Assembly: GCF_027922145.1 (NCBI RefSeq)
Contig: NZ_BSFC01000011.1
Location: 310,001-374,000 of the forward strand
Length of the DNA stretch: 64,000 bases
Source of the DNA: Novosphingobium resinovorum
Lineage (GTDB): Bacteria; Pseudomonadota; Alphaproteobacteria; Sphingomonadales; Sphingomonadaceae
Direction: 5' to 3'
The position numbers were made by a program, and so were the translations under genes. Each line of letters opens with the position of its first letter. Position 1 is the first letter of the stretch. Below are positions 31,921 through 40,174 of the stretch, in pieces. Under the pieces are notes generated by a model. That model ran no database searches. It was given only the letters and a program-made list of their open reading frames with translations, and was not told where the DNA came from.

Positions 31921-33491
31921 CCCGCCGCCTCGCCATCGCTACGCGGATCGCTCGCGCCTTCGAACGCCCCTTCAGCAAGCCGCACCACAGCGCCCGCATG
32001 CCCCATCGTCGCAGTCAGGCCACCGACGCGCTCGACGTCGTGGCCAGCATCGGTGAGCTGCGCGTAAAGCCCCTCGTCGAAACCGTCCTCCAGCTTGAGC
32101 GAGGTCGTGACGTCCCCCCAGGTCCGGCCCAGCAGCCAGCGCGGGGCGCTGATGGCGTCCTGCAGGTCCATGCCGAAGCGGGCATAGCGCGTGAACAGCG
32201 CCGCCTGCGTCTGCGGCTGGCCCTCGCCGCCCATCGTGCCATAGGCCATGACGCGCCCGTCCTCGAACACCGCCAGTGCCGGGTTGAGCGTATGGAACGG
32301 CTTGCGTCCGGGCTTCAGGGCATTCCAGCCGGACTCGGCCAAACGGAACGAGCTGCCCCGGTTCTGCCAGGTGATGCCGGTCTGCGGCAGCACGAGGCCC
32401 GAGCCGAACTCGAAATAGGTGGACTGGATGCACGACACCACCCGCCCCTCGGCATCGGCGGCGCCGAACCAGCAGGTATCGCCCCACTGCGGCGGCTGCG
32501 GCCATTCCAGCGCCTTGGCCGGATCGATCCGCGCCGCGAGTTCGTGCAGCGCGGCGGGGTCGGAGAGCAGCGCCTGAAAGTCGAAGTCCGTGTGCGCCGG
32601 ATCGCCGACATGCACGTCGCGCAGCAGGAACGCCTGCTTGGTCGCCTCGACAAGGCCGTGGACGTGGTCGAAGCCTTCGGGGGCATCGGCCTTGAGCCGG
32701 TCGAACAGCGCCAGGATCAGCAGCGAGGCGAAGCCCTGCGTCGGCGGCGTCGCGTTGTAGAGCGTCGCACCACCGACGCGCGTATGCAGCGGGTCCGGCC
32801 GGGTCGCCGTGTGCGCGGCGAGGTCCGCGGCGGAGACGGGACTGCCGAGCGCTTCCAGATCGGCCGCGATCAAAGCGGCCAGTTCGCCGGTGTAGAAATC
32901 CTGTAGCCCGTTCGCGGCCAGTTTACGCAGGGTCTGCGCCAGCGCGGGCAGGCGCAGCGTATCGCCCTCGTCCAGCGGGCGGCCTTCCGGCTCGAAGGTC
33001 GCGGCGTAGGCGCCGGGCTGGCCGCGCAGTTCGTCGCCCTTCCCTGCCGCGATGGCCGCGCCGCCCTTGGTCACGGCCACGCCGTTCTCGGCATGGGCAA
33101 TCGCATCGCGCAGCAGGCGCTCCAGCGGCAGCGTGCAGTACTCCGCCTCCAGCGCCGCCGCCCAGCCGGAGATCGTGCCCGCCACCGTATTCGCCGCCAG
33201 AGGCCCGCGCGTCGGCACCGCCTCCAGCCCGGCATAGAGCGACAGGTCGGCCGTCGCCGCCGCGCCGCCGCAGCCGTGGATCGAGTGCACGGTGCCGTCC
33301 GGCTCGCGGATGACCCAGAAGCCGTCGCCGCCGATCGCGGTCATGTGCGGATAGACGACGGCCAGCGTCGCGGCGATGGCGACGCACGCCTCCACCGCAT
33401 TGCCGCCGTCGGCAAGCACGTCGCGGCCCGCCTGCGCGGCAAGGAAGTGCGGCGCAGTGGCGATGCCGTTTTGGGCAGTTACGGTCTGCAT
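31914..33491 (-). CDS. hpxW: Oxamate amidohydrolase proenzyme (gamma-glutamyltransferase fold)
   Basis: A 525-residue N-terminal-nucleophile hydrolase of the gamma-glutamyltransferase superfamily. It opens with ATAPHFLAAQAGRDVLADGG and GGDGFWVIREPDGTVHSIHG. The self-cleavage and nucleophile site is Thr at about residue 339 in WGDTCWFGAAD, followed by SCIQSTYFEFGSGLVLPQTG and the substrate loop TMGGEGQPQTQ. There is no signal peptide, unlike true periplasmic Ggt. Klebsiella HpxW of this type turns oxamate into oxalate plus ammonia. Co-operonic hpxX, hpxY, hpxZ, hpxJ and hpxK support that assignment. Confidence 0.88.
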   Translation of the reverse strand: MQTVTAQNGIATAPHFLAAQAGRDVLADGGNAVEACVAIAATLAVVYPHMTAIGGDGFWVIREPDGTVHSIHGCGGAAATADLSLYAGLEAVPTRGPLAANTVAGTISGWAAALEAEYCTLPLERLLRDAIAHAENGVAVTKGGAAIAAGKGDELRGQPGAYAATFEPEGRPLDEGDTLRLPALAQTLRKLAANGLQDFYTGELAALIAADLEALGSPVSAADLAAHTATRPDPLHTRVGGATLYNATPPTQGFASLLILALFDRLKADAPEGFDHVHGLVEATKQAFLLRDVHVGDPAHTDFDFQALLSDPAALHELAARIDPAKALEWPQPPQWGDTCWFGAADAEGRVVSCIQSTYFEFGSGLVLPQTGITWQNRGSSFRLAESGWNALKPGRKPFHTLNPALAVFEDGRVMAYGTMGGEGQPQTQAALFTRYARFGMDLQDAISAPRWLLGRTWGDVTTSLKLEDGFDEGLYAQLTDAGHDVERVGGLTATMGHAGAVVRLAEGAFEGASDPRSDGEAAGW

Positions 33492-33499
33492 GGAACCTC

Positions 33500-34441
33500 T
33501 CAGTCCGGAAGCGCCGCCACGAAGGCGCGCACCACGTGGGCGGAGTTCACCGAGGCAAGGCGCTCGTACGTGTCCTCCATGTTCTTATGTTTGTCGCCGC
33601 CGGCAAGGTCCGACAAGGATCGGAACACGATCGTCGGCACCTGGTTGGCATAGGCGACCTGCGCCACCGCGCCGCTCTCCATGTCGAGCACGCGGGCGTG
33701 CCAGGCCTTGTAGAGATACTCTCGGAACTCGGCATTGTCGGCATAGACCCCGGCGCTGACCCCGGTGCCGCCGACGACGACCTTGGGCGGCTTGGCGAGG
33801 CACAGTTCGCTGCCGGGAAGCTGGTGCTCCGAAGGCGGGACGCAGCGTTCCATCGCGATCGTCGGCGCTACCTTGCGCGCGAGGTCGAGCAGCGCCGGGT
33901 CCATCGCGAAGGTGAAGAACCGCCTGGGCGGGGTCGCCGCGTTGGGAACCGTCACCCCGCGCGGGAAGATGAAGTTCCAGTTGCCGGGCGCTTCGGGCAG
34001 GACGGCCTCCGGCGATTTCCAGCCCTTGCGCCCGTTCTTGCGCGCGAAGTTGACTTCCAGATACTGGCCCCAGTCCTCCGCCACGATGACGTCGCCGATC
34101 GTCAGCGAGGGATCGACGCCGCCCGCGATGCCGGAAAAGACGATGCGCTTCACGGAGAAGCGGTCGATCACCAGCTGCGTGTTCATCGCCGCGTTCACCA
34201 TCGACACGCCGCTCTGCATCAGCAGCACCGGTTTGCCCTCCAGCGTACCGGTCAGGTAAGTCGAGCCGTTGAGGCTATATTCCTTCCGCTCGCTCACGGC
34301 ATGGACCAGCGCGTTCCATTCGGGCTGATAGGCCGTCATTACCAGGGTACGGGGGATGAGGTCCAGCCGCTCGTCCGCCTGCGCAGGCCCAGCGAGGCAC
34401 GGGGCGACGAGTGCAAGAGCCGAGGCGATGACGGCGCGCAT
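33500..34441 (-). CDS. Exported nucleosidase of the PNP/MTA nucleosidase family
   Basis: A 313-residue phosphorylase-superfamily protein (PNP_UDP_1). From the ATG at 34441 it has a signal peptide (VIASALALVAPCLAGPAQAD). The active-site blocks are VFSGIAGGVDPSLTIGDVIV, MESGAVAQVAYANQVP (ribose-binding Glu) and RSLSDLAGGD (the base-protonating Asp). It should split nucleosides to free purine outside the cytoplasm. The start overlaps the permease stop by 1 nt (TGATG), so splitting and base uptake are translationally linked. Substrate could be inosine/guanosine or methylthioadenosine. Confidence 0.85.
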   Translation of the reverse strand: MRAVIASALALVAPCLAGPAQADERLDLIPRTLVMTAYQPEWNALVHAVSERKEYSLNGSTYLTGTLEGKPVLLMQSGVSMVNAAMNTQLVIDRFSVKRIVFSGIAGGVDPSLTIGDVIVAEDWGQYLEVNFARKNGRKGWKSPEAVLPEAPGNWNFIFPRGVTVPNAATPPRRFFTFAMDPALLDLARKVAPTIAMERCVPPSEHQLPGSELCLAKPPKVVVGGTGVSAGVYADNAEFREYLYKAWHARVLDMESGAVAQVAYANQVPTIVFRSLSDLAGGDKHKNMEDTYERLASVNSAHVVRAFVAALPD

Positions 34442-35808
34442 CAGGCGCCGCCCATCCACACGAAACGGGCGACGAACAGCAGCGCCAGGACCAGCAGGAA
34501 GCCGTCCTTCTTCGTGATGGTCCCGCGCACGATCTTGAGCACGGCGTGGGCGGTGATGCCGAAGGCAAGGCCGTTGGCGATCGAAAACGTCAGCGGGATC
34601 ATCGCTACCGTCAGGAACGCGGGGATCGCCGCGAGCGGGTCTTCCCATTCCACTTCGGTCAGCGGCAGCAGCATCAGGCCGCCGACGATGATGAGCGCGG
34701 GCGCGGTCGCGGCCAGCGGGATCACCTGCGCGTAAGGCGCGACGAACATCATTGCCAGGAACAAGACGCCGGTCACCACCGAGGTCAGGCCGGTGCGCCC
34801 GCCCACTTGCACGCCCGCGGCGCTCTCGACATAGCTGGTGACGGTGCTGGTGCCCGCCATCGAGCCGACCATCGTGGCGACAGCGTCGGTCACCAGGATG
34901 CGGTTGAGACCCGGAATGCGGCCTGCCGCGTCCATCAGCCCGGCGCGCTTGGTGACGGCGACGAGGGTGCCGATATTGTCGAACAGGTCGACGAAGAGGA
35001 AGACGAACAGGATTTCCAGCAGGCCGAGGCCATGCTTGCCCGAAAGCCCGAAGACGCCCGCAAGATCGAGCTGGAACGCGGTGCCGGTCAGCGCCGAGAG
35101 CGAGTACGGTTCGGGGCTGATCGAGACCATACCCGCGATCCAACCAACCACGGTGGTGGCGAGGATGCCCACCAGCATCGCTCCGCGCACGTTCCACACC
35201 GACAGCGCGCCGATGACCAGCAGGCCGAACAGCGCCAGCGCCGCTCCGGGCGCCTTCAGGTCGCCAAGCGCCACGAACGTCGCCGGGTTGGCGACCACGA
35301 TGCCGGAATCCTTGAGGCCGATGAAGCCGATGAACAGACCGATGCCGCCCGCCACCGCCGCGAAGAGGTACTGCGGGATCGAGGTGACGATCAGCTGGCG
35401 GATGCCCGTCAGCGTCAGCAGCAGGAAAGCGACGCCCGAAATGAATACGCAGCCCAGCGCCACCGGCCAGGGCACGCCCATCTGCTGCACGACGGTGAAG
35501 CTGAAGTAGGCATTCAGCCCCATGCCCGGCGCCAGCGCCAGCGGGGTGTTGGCCACGAAGCCCATCAGGATCGAGGCGAAGGCCGCCGCAAAGCACGTCG
35601 CCGCCGCCACCGAGGCGACCGGCATGCCCGCGCTGCCCAGGATCGCCGGGTTGACCAGCACGATGTAGGCCATCGTCAGGAACGTGGTCATGCCCGCCAG
35701 CACTTCCGTGCGCGCGGTGGTGCCACGCGCGGTCAGCGCAAAGTAGCGGTCCAGTTTGCCCGAAGGCACGACCTCCGATGCATCGATGGTGGTTGCGGTC
35801 TGCGTCAC
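34441..35808 (-). CDS. AzgA-family purine base permease
   Basis: A 455-residue inner-membrane proton symporter. The opening DRYFALTARGTTARTEVLAG and MTTFLTMAYIVLVNPAIL are characteristic of the adenine/guanine/hypoxanthine branch (AzgA, PurP, GhxP) and not of the UraA/XanQ branch. The conserved LALAPGMGLNAYFSFTVV and FVDLFDNIGTLVAVTKRAG blocks and about 12-14 helices are visible. Between an exported nucleosidase and hpxY, it is the likely route by which released bases reach the cytoplasmic deaminases and XdhABC. Confidence 0.93.
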   Translation of the reverse strand: MTQTATTIDASEVVPSGKLDRYFALTARGTTARTEVLAGMTTFLTMAYIVLVNPAILGSAGMPVASVAAATCFAAAFASILMGFVANTPLALAPGMGLNAYFSFTVVQQMGVPWPVALGCVFISGVAFLLLTLTGIRQLIVTSIPQYLFAAVAGGIGLFIGFIGLKDSGIVVANPATFVALGDLKAPGAALALFGLLVIGALSVWNVRGAMLVGILATTVVGWIAGMVSISPEPYSLSALTGTAFQLDLAGVFGLSGKHGLGLLEILFVFLFVDLFDNIGTLVAVTKRAGLMDAAGRIPGLNRILVTDAVATMVGSMAGTSTVTSYVESAAGVQVGGRTGLTSVVTGVLFLAMMFVAPYAQVIPLAATAPALIIVGGLMLLPLTEVEWEDPLAAIPAFLTVAMIPLTFSIANGLAFGITAHAVLKIVRGTITKKDGFLLVLALLFVARFVWMGGA

Positions 35809-35813
35809 GCCTG

Positions 35814-37163
35814 TTACCCCCTCGCCGCCACAGGCGGCGCAATAATACGCGCCGCCCCCAGCGGCATGGAAAATCCGATCGTCCCGTTCGCTTCGAGCAT
35901 GGCGGCGAAGGCGAACAGGTCGGGCTCTCGCCCTGGTCCGCCGATCAGTTGCAGGCCGATCGGCAGCATGCCCGGCCGGTAGAGCGGAACCGCCAGCGAC
36001 GGCAATGCCGTGAAGGTGATCGGCTGGGTATGAATGCCCAGATCCGCTCGCGCCGGAGACAGCGCGCCATCGATCAGGATGCGCGGATCGGCGATCGGCG
36101 GCGCGAAAGTCGGCGTCGCCGGGGCGAGCAGCACGTCGTAGTCAGCCACCAGCGCCTCGATCCGGGCGCGATATTCGGCTCGGAAAGCCTGCGCCTCCTC
36201 GTAAAGCGCATCGGGCAGCAGGGCACCGGCGAGCAGGCGGTCGCGGACCTGCGGGTCGAAGCCCATTGCGTTCGCCGCCAGCGCCTCGCGGTGGAGCATG
36301 CCGCCCTCGTGCGCGGTGATGATGAAGGCGGCGGAGCGCGCGCGCGCGATCTCGGGCAGTTCGATCAGCGGCGCATCGGGCGCGATGGCATCGATGGCGG
36401 CAAGCTGCTCGCCTTGCGCGTTCTCGCGGAAACGGCCGCCGAGGCGGGCGATGCGAAACTCGCTGCGGCTTGCGGGCTCGCGCCCTGCGAGTACCTGCCA
36501 GACCAGCGCCATATCCTCCACCGAGCGGGTGAAGGGGCCGATGTCGTCGAAGCTCTCGGCGAAGGGAAACACGCCGCCCAGCGGCAGGCCCTCGTGCGTG
36601 GGTTTCAGGCCATAGAGCCCGCACAAGCTGGCGGGCACGCGGATCGAACCGTTGGTGTCCGATCCCAGCGCGAAAGCGAGCAGCCCGGCCGCGACGACCG
36701 CAGCCGAGCCGCCCGAGGAACCGCCTGCGAGGCGGGAGGGATCGTGAGGATTGCGGGTCGTGCCGTAAGCCGCGTTGATCGTCGCGAAGCCGTAGGCGAA
36801 CTCGTCCATGTTGAGGGTGGCGAGGCAGATCGCGCCCGCCGCCTTGAGCCTGGCCACTGCCTCGGCGTCGGACGTGGCGGGGGCGGCATCGACGTAGATC
36901 GTGGAGCCTGCCGTGGTCGGCAGCCCTGCGAGGTCGAACAGGTCCTTCACACCATAGAGCACGCCCGCCAACGGCCCCGGATCGCGCCCGGCAGCCACCA
37001 TCGCATCGATCGCGTCGGCCTCGGCACGGGCACGGTCGTGCAGGACGCGGGTGACGGCTACATGCTCGTCGGCGACCAGGGCGATCAGCGCATCTTCCAC
37101 CATGGCGCGGGCGCTAAGCGTCCCGGCGCGCACGGCAGCGGCGGTTTGCGCGATCGACCTCAT
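35814..37163 (-). CDS. hpxY: AtzE-family amidase (HpxY)
   Basis: A 449-residue amidase-signature enzyme. Ser-cisSer-Lys site: catalytic Lys in GVLYGVKDLFDLAG and the serine block RLAGGSSGGSAAVVAAGLLA, followed by SDTNGSIRVPASLCGLYGLK. The ATG at 37163 overlaps the small AtzG-like gene (ATGA), as in atzG-atzE and hpxX-hpxY. AtzE releases ammonia from 1-carboxybiuret; in purine loci the substrate is probably a ureido acid such as oxalurate. GatA is excluded by the lack of gatC/gatB and by context. Confidence 0.88.
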   Translation of the reverse strand: MRSIAQTAAAVRAGTLSARAMVEDALIALVADEHVAVTRVLHDRARAEADAIDAMVAAGRDPGPLAGVLYGVKDLFDLAGLPTTAGSTIYVDAAPATSDAEAVARLKAAGAICLATLNMDEFAYGFATINAAYGTTRNPHDPSRLAGGSSGGSAAVVAAGLLAFALGSDTNGSIRVPASLCGLYGLKPTHEGLPLGGVFPFAESFDDIGPFTRSVEDMALVWQVLAGREPASRSEFRIARLGGRFRENAQGEQLAAIDAIAPDAPLIELPEIARARSAAFIITAHEGGMLHREALAANAMGFDPQVRDRLLAGALLPDALYEEAQAFRAEYRARIEALVADYDVLLAPATPTFAPPIADPRILIDGALSPARADLGIHTQPITFTALPSLAVPLYRPGMLPIGLQLIGGPGREPDLFAFAAMLEANGTIGFSMPLGAARIIAPPVAARG

Positions 37164-37336
37164 GCCGGTTCGTCGCGCATCGTGCGGGCATGGCGCGCCA
37201 GCAGCGCAAGATTGGCGGCGACACCCGGGGCGCACTCGGGCAGTATCGGCAAGGCGCGCGCGGCAGCCGCGGCGGCGATCTCCGCTTCGCCCTGCGGGAC
37301 TTCAGGACGGGGGGAATTAGCGGGGTGTTCGGCCAT
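37160..37336 (-). CDS. hpxX: AtzG-like small subunit (DUF4089, HpxX)
   Basis: A 58-residue protein, easy to miss because of its size. It begins MAEHPANSPRPEVPQG and has the family core LPECAPGVAANLALLARHAR, matching the AtzG/DUF4089 pattern of a short helical protein that completes the active site of an AtzE-type amidase, much as GatC does for GatA. The stop overlaps the hpxY start (ATGA). It is the first gene of the 19-kb purine operon; the promoter should lie within the 160 bp upstream, which holds the shared 37-bp element. Confidence 0.85.
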   Translation of the reverse strand: MAEHPANSPRPEVPQGEAEIAAAAAARALPILPECAPGVAANLALLARHARTMRDEPA

Positions 37337-37440
37337 GGTCTCGCGCGGTCGGAAGGGTCAGGAAGGTGCGCCGCGCGACCGTCAAAGTCCACGCCCCGCA
37401 CCCGGGTCCTAACTGCCTTGCCAGACCTGCGCGATCAAAC

Positions 37441-37477
37441 GCAATGATCGGAACAGATCGTTGCAAAAATGAGAGCA
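37441..37477. promoter_or_regulatory. Candidate purine-regulon operator, site 2
   Basis: A 37-bp element with 28 of 37 positions identical to 16006-16042, including CGTTGCAAAAATGAGAGCA, which differs from site 1 at a single base over 19. GCAATGATC and GATCGTTGC form an 8-of-9 dyad around 6 bp. It lies 105-141 bp before hpxX in the same orientation relative to the target operon as site 1. Confidence 0.6.
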
Positions 37478-37495
37478 CCAACCCCATTCCAGTCT

Positions 37496-37573
37496 CGTCA
37501 TTGCGAGCGAAGCGAAGCAATCCAGGGCAGTACTAAGCCACGCTGGATTGCTTCGCTTCGCTCGCAATGACGA
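37496..37573. repeat. Repeat family A, copy 4
   Basis: Near-perfect inverted repeat, CGTCATTGCGAGCGAAGCGA and complement. It separates the fumC 3-prime end from the promoter region of the purine operon, so it would block read-through from fumC into hpxX. Confidence 0.92.
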
Positions 37574-37607
37574 AAAAAGGGGGGAAGCGCCCTCCCCCCT
37601 TCGCCAC

Positions 37608-38990
37608 TCACACCATCGTTTCGGGCCGCACCACGCGGTCGAAGGTCGCTTCGTCCACCAGCCCCAGTTCCAGCGCCGCCTGCTTGAGCGTCTGGCCCTC
37701 GGCATGCGCGTGCTTGGCGATCTTGGCGGCGTTGTCGTAGCCGATTTCGGGCGCCAGCGCGGTCACCAGCATCAGCGAGCGGTCGAGCAGTTCGGCAATC
37801 CGCGCGCGGTTGGGCTCGATGCCATCGACGCAGCGCTCGGCGAAGCTGACCATGCCGACCGAAAGCAGGTCGATCGAGCGGATCACCGCCGCGCCGATCA
37901 GCGGCTTGAACACGTTCAGCTCGAACGCGCCCTGCAGGCCACCGATGGTCGCGGCCTGATGGTTGCCGATCACCTGCGCGGACACCATCGTCAGCATCTC
38001 GCACTGGGTCGGGTTGACCTTGCCCGGCATGATCGAGCTGCCCGGCTCGTTCGCGGGCAGGTCCAGTTCGCCAAGGCCCGAACGCGGGCCGGAGCCCAGC
38101 CAGCGCACGTCGTTGGCGATCTTGGTCAGCGCTACCGCCAGCGTCGCCAGCGTGGAGGAGAGGTGCACCAGCGGATCGTTGGAGGCGAGCGCCTCGAACT
38201 TGTTCTCGGCAGTGCGGAACGGAAGGCCGGTGAGGCTGGCCAGTTCGGCCGCGACATCGACGTCGAAGCCCGGCACCGCGTTCAGCCCGGTGCCGACCGC
38301 CGTGCCGCCCTGCGCCAGCGCGCTCACTTCGCCCGAGACGGCCGGTTCGATCCGCCCACGCGCGAGGTGCAACTGCTGGACGTAGCCGGAGAATTCCTGC
38401 CCCAGCGTCACCGGCGTCGCGTCCTGCAGGTGCGTGCGGCCGATCTTGACGATGTCCTTCCACGCCTCGGACTTGGCCTGAAGCGAGGCATGGAGCTGCG
38501 CCAGCGCGGGGTAGAGCTTGTCGTTCGCCGCGCGCGCCGCCGCCACATGCAGCGCGGTGGGGAAGCTGTCGTTCGAGGACTGGCCCATGTTCACATGGTC
38601 GTTGGGATGGACCGGCGACTTGCCGCCGCGCGTGCCGGTCAGGATCTCGTTGGCGCGGCCCGCGATGACCTCGTTGACGTTCATGTTGGACTGCGTGCCC
38701 GATCCGGTCTGCCAGATCACCAGCGGGAACTGGTCGTCGAGCTTGCCCGAGACGACTTCCTGCGCCGCCGTCTCGATGGCGTCGGCCACTTTCGCGTCGA
38801 GCCCGTGCTTGCGATTCACCCGCGCCGCCGCCTGCTTCACCAGCGCCAGGGCATGGACGATGGCGATCGGCATGCGTTCGGTCTCGCCGAAGGGGAAGTT
38901 CTCGATCGAGCGCTGGGTCTGCGCCCCCCAGTAGGCACTGGCGGGTACGTCGATTTCACCGATGCTGTCGGATTCGCGGCGGGTTTCCAT
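37608..38990 (-). CDS. fumC: Class II fumarate hydratase
   Basis: A 460-residue iron-independent fumarase of the TCA cycle. The fumarase/aspartase signature [13 protein letters not shown], the [11 protein letters not shown] block and [12 protein letters not shown] at the C-terminus are present, and the sequence [14 protein letters not shown] favours fumarase over aspartase or argininosuccinate lyase. The ATG at 38990 has AGGAGGT ten bases upstream; an in-frame ATG 24 bp earlier has none. It is divergent from the aldo-keto reductase. Confidence 0.96.
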   Translation of the reverse strand: METRRESDSIGEIDVPASAYWGAQTQRSIENFPFGETERMPIAIVHALALVKQAAARVNRKHGLDAKVADAIETAAQEVVSGKLDDQFPLVIWQTGSGTQSNMNVNEVIAGRANEILTGTRGGKSPVHPNDHVNMGQSSNDSFPTALHVAAARAANDKLYPALAQLHASLQAKSEAWKDIVKIGRTHLQDATPVTLGQEFSGYVQQLHLARGRIEPAVSGEVSALAQGGTAVGTGLNAVPGFDVDVAAELASLTGLPFRTAENKFEALASNDPLVHLSSTLATLAVALTKIANDVRWLGSGPRSGLGELDLPANEPGSSIMPGKVNPTQCEMLTMVSAQVIGNHQAATIGGLQGAFELNVFKPLIGAAVIRSIDLLSVGMVSFAERCVDGIEPNRARIAELLDRSLMLVTALAPEIGYDNAAKIAKHAHAEGQTLKQAALELGLVDEATFDRVVRPETMV

Positions 38991-39077
38991 GGCTTCGAGA
39001 CCTCCTTCGCTCATGCAATGTCGTCAGCGGGTTAGATAAGGCACAAGTTCATCATGTCCATCGCTATTGCGACTTAG

Positions 39078-39112
39078 TTGCATATATTTACATGCAATCT
39101 CTGCAAGCTTGC
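39078..39112. promoter_or_regulatory. AT-rich dyads in the fumC/aldo-keto reductase promoter gap
   Basis: A perfect inverted repeat TTGCAT-N8-ATGCAA at 39078-39097 is followed by the perfect palindrome GCAAGCTTGC at 39103-39112. The AT-rich spacer stands out against the local base composition. These are plausible operator or promoter elements for either of the divergent genes; the regulator is unknown, though a LysR gene lies next to the reductase. Confidence 0.45.
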
Positions 39113-39183
39113 TGCGTCCCACGCGCTTGACTGGCCAGGTGATTTGGCCGACCTCTGCGGTTCCCCGGAATACAGGATACCCC

Positions 39184-40170
39184 ATGACCAAACGCCTTCT
39201 CGCCGGCCGCGAAGTCGCCGCCATCGGCCTCGGCTGCATGAACATCGCCTGGGCCTACGGTGAGGCCCCCAGCCGCGCGGATGCTGTTTCGCTGTTCCGC
39301 CACGCGCTCGACGCCGGGTGCGACCATTTCGATACCGCCAACATCTACGGCATGGGCGTCAGCGAGGAGACTCTGCGCGAGGCGATCATGGACCGGCGCG
39401 ACGAATTCTTCCTCGCCACCAAGACCGGCATTGTGCTGGAAGGCGAGCGTCGCGGCACCGACTGCCGCCCGGAGAGCATCGCCGCGTCGATCGACGCCAG
39501 CCTCAAGCGGCTGGGCACCGACCATGTCGACCTGTTCTACATGCACCGGCTCGACCGCGACACGCCGATCGCGGATTCGGTCGGCGCGATGGCCCGGCTG
39601 ATCGAGGCAGGCAAGATCGGGTCCTACGGCGTCTCCGAATGGTCGAGCGCGCATATCCGCGAGGCCCATGCAGTGCACCCGATGGCGGCGGTGCAGACCG
39701 AATATTCGCTCTGGACCCGCAACGTCGAGCTGGGCGTGCTCGACACCACGCGCGAACTCGGCATCGCGCTGGTCGCGTTCTCCCCGGTCGGACGCGGCGC
39801 GCTGTGCGGCGAGATCACCGCGCCCGAGCAGCTGGGCGGCAAGGACATCCGCCTGAGCATGCCGCGCTTCTCGGCAGAGCACTGGCCGGCCAACCTCGCG
39901 CTGATCGAGCAGCTTGCCGCCCTCGCCGCAGAAGCCGGGGCGACGCCCGCGCAGCTGTCGCTGGCCTGGGTACTGGCGCAGGGCGAGCACCTGCATGCGA
40001 TCCCCGGCACCCGCTCGATCGCGCACTTCGACCAGAACCACGGGACGATGACGCTGGACATCGCACCGGAGGTGATCGCGCGCGCCGGAGAGATCATCAA
40101 CCAGCAGACGGTCAGCGGTCACCGCTACTCGCCGATGATGCAGGCCACGATCGACACCGAGGATTATTGA
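39184..40170 (+). CDS. Aldo-keto reductase
   Basis: A 328-residue NADPH-dependent TIM-barrel oxidoreductase. The catalytic tetrad is visible: Asp and Tyr in FDTANIYGMG, Lys in FLATKTG and His in LFYMHRLDRD. The C-terminal cofactor block IPGTRSIAHFDQNHG is the family phosphate-binding motif. The ATG at 39184 gives the standard start just before LLAGREVAAIGLGCM. It ends 4 bp from the convergent LysR gene. The substrate cannot be read from sequence. Confidence 0.93.
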   Translation: MTKRLLAGREVAAIGLGCMNIAWAYGEAPSRADAVSLFRHALDAGCDHFDTANIYGMGVSEETLREAIMDRRDEFFLATKTGIVLEGERRGTDCRPESIAASIDASLKRLGTDHVDLFYMHRLDRDTPIADSVGAMARLIEAGKIGSYGVSEWSSAHIREAHAVHPMAAVQTEYSLWTRNVELGVLDTTRELGIALVAFSPVGRGALCGEITAPEQLGGKDIRLSMPRFSAEHWPANLALIEQLAALAAEAGATPAQLSLAWVLAQGEHLHAIPGTRSIAHFDQNHGTMTLDIAPEVIARAGEIINQQTVSGHRYSPMMQATIDTEDY

Positions 40171-40174
40171 GGCG

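Noticed and set aside
31914..33491. A true gamma-glutamyltransferase for glutathione
   Set aside because: No signal peptide, and it sits between allantoate amidohydrolase and the exported nucleosidase with hpxX, Y and Z nearby. Oxamate amidohydrolase fits better.
35814..37163. GatA of the Glu-tRNA amidotransferase
   Set aside because: No gatB or gatC is present; the 58-residue partner has the AtzG/DUF4089 pattern and the locus is purine-specific.
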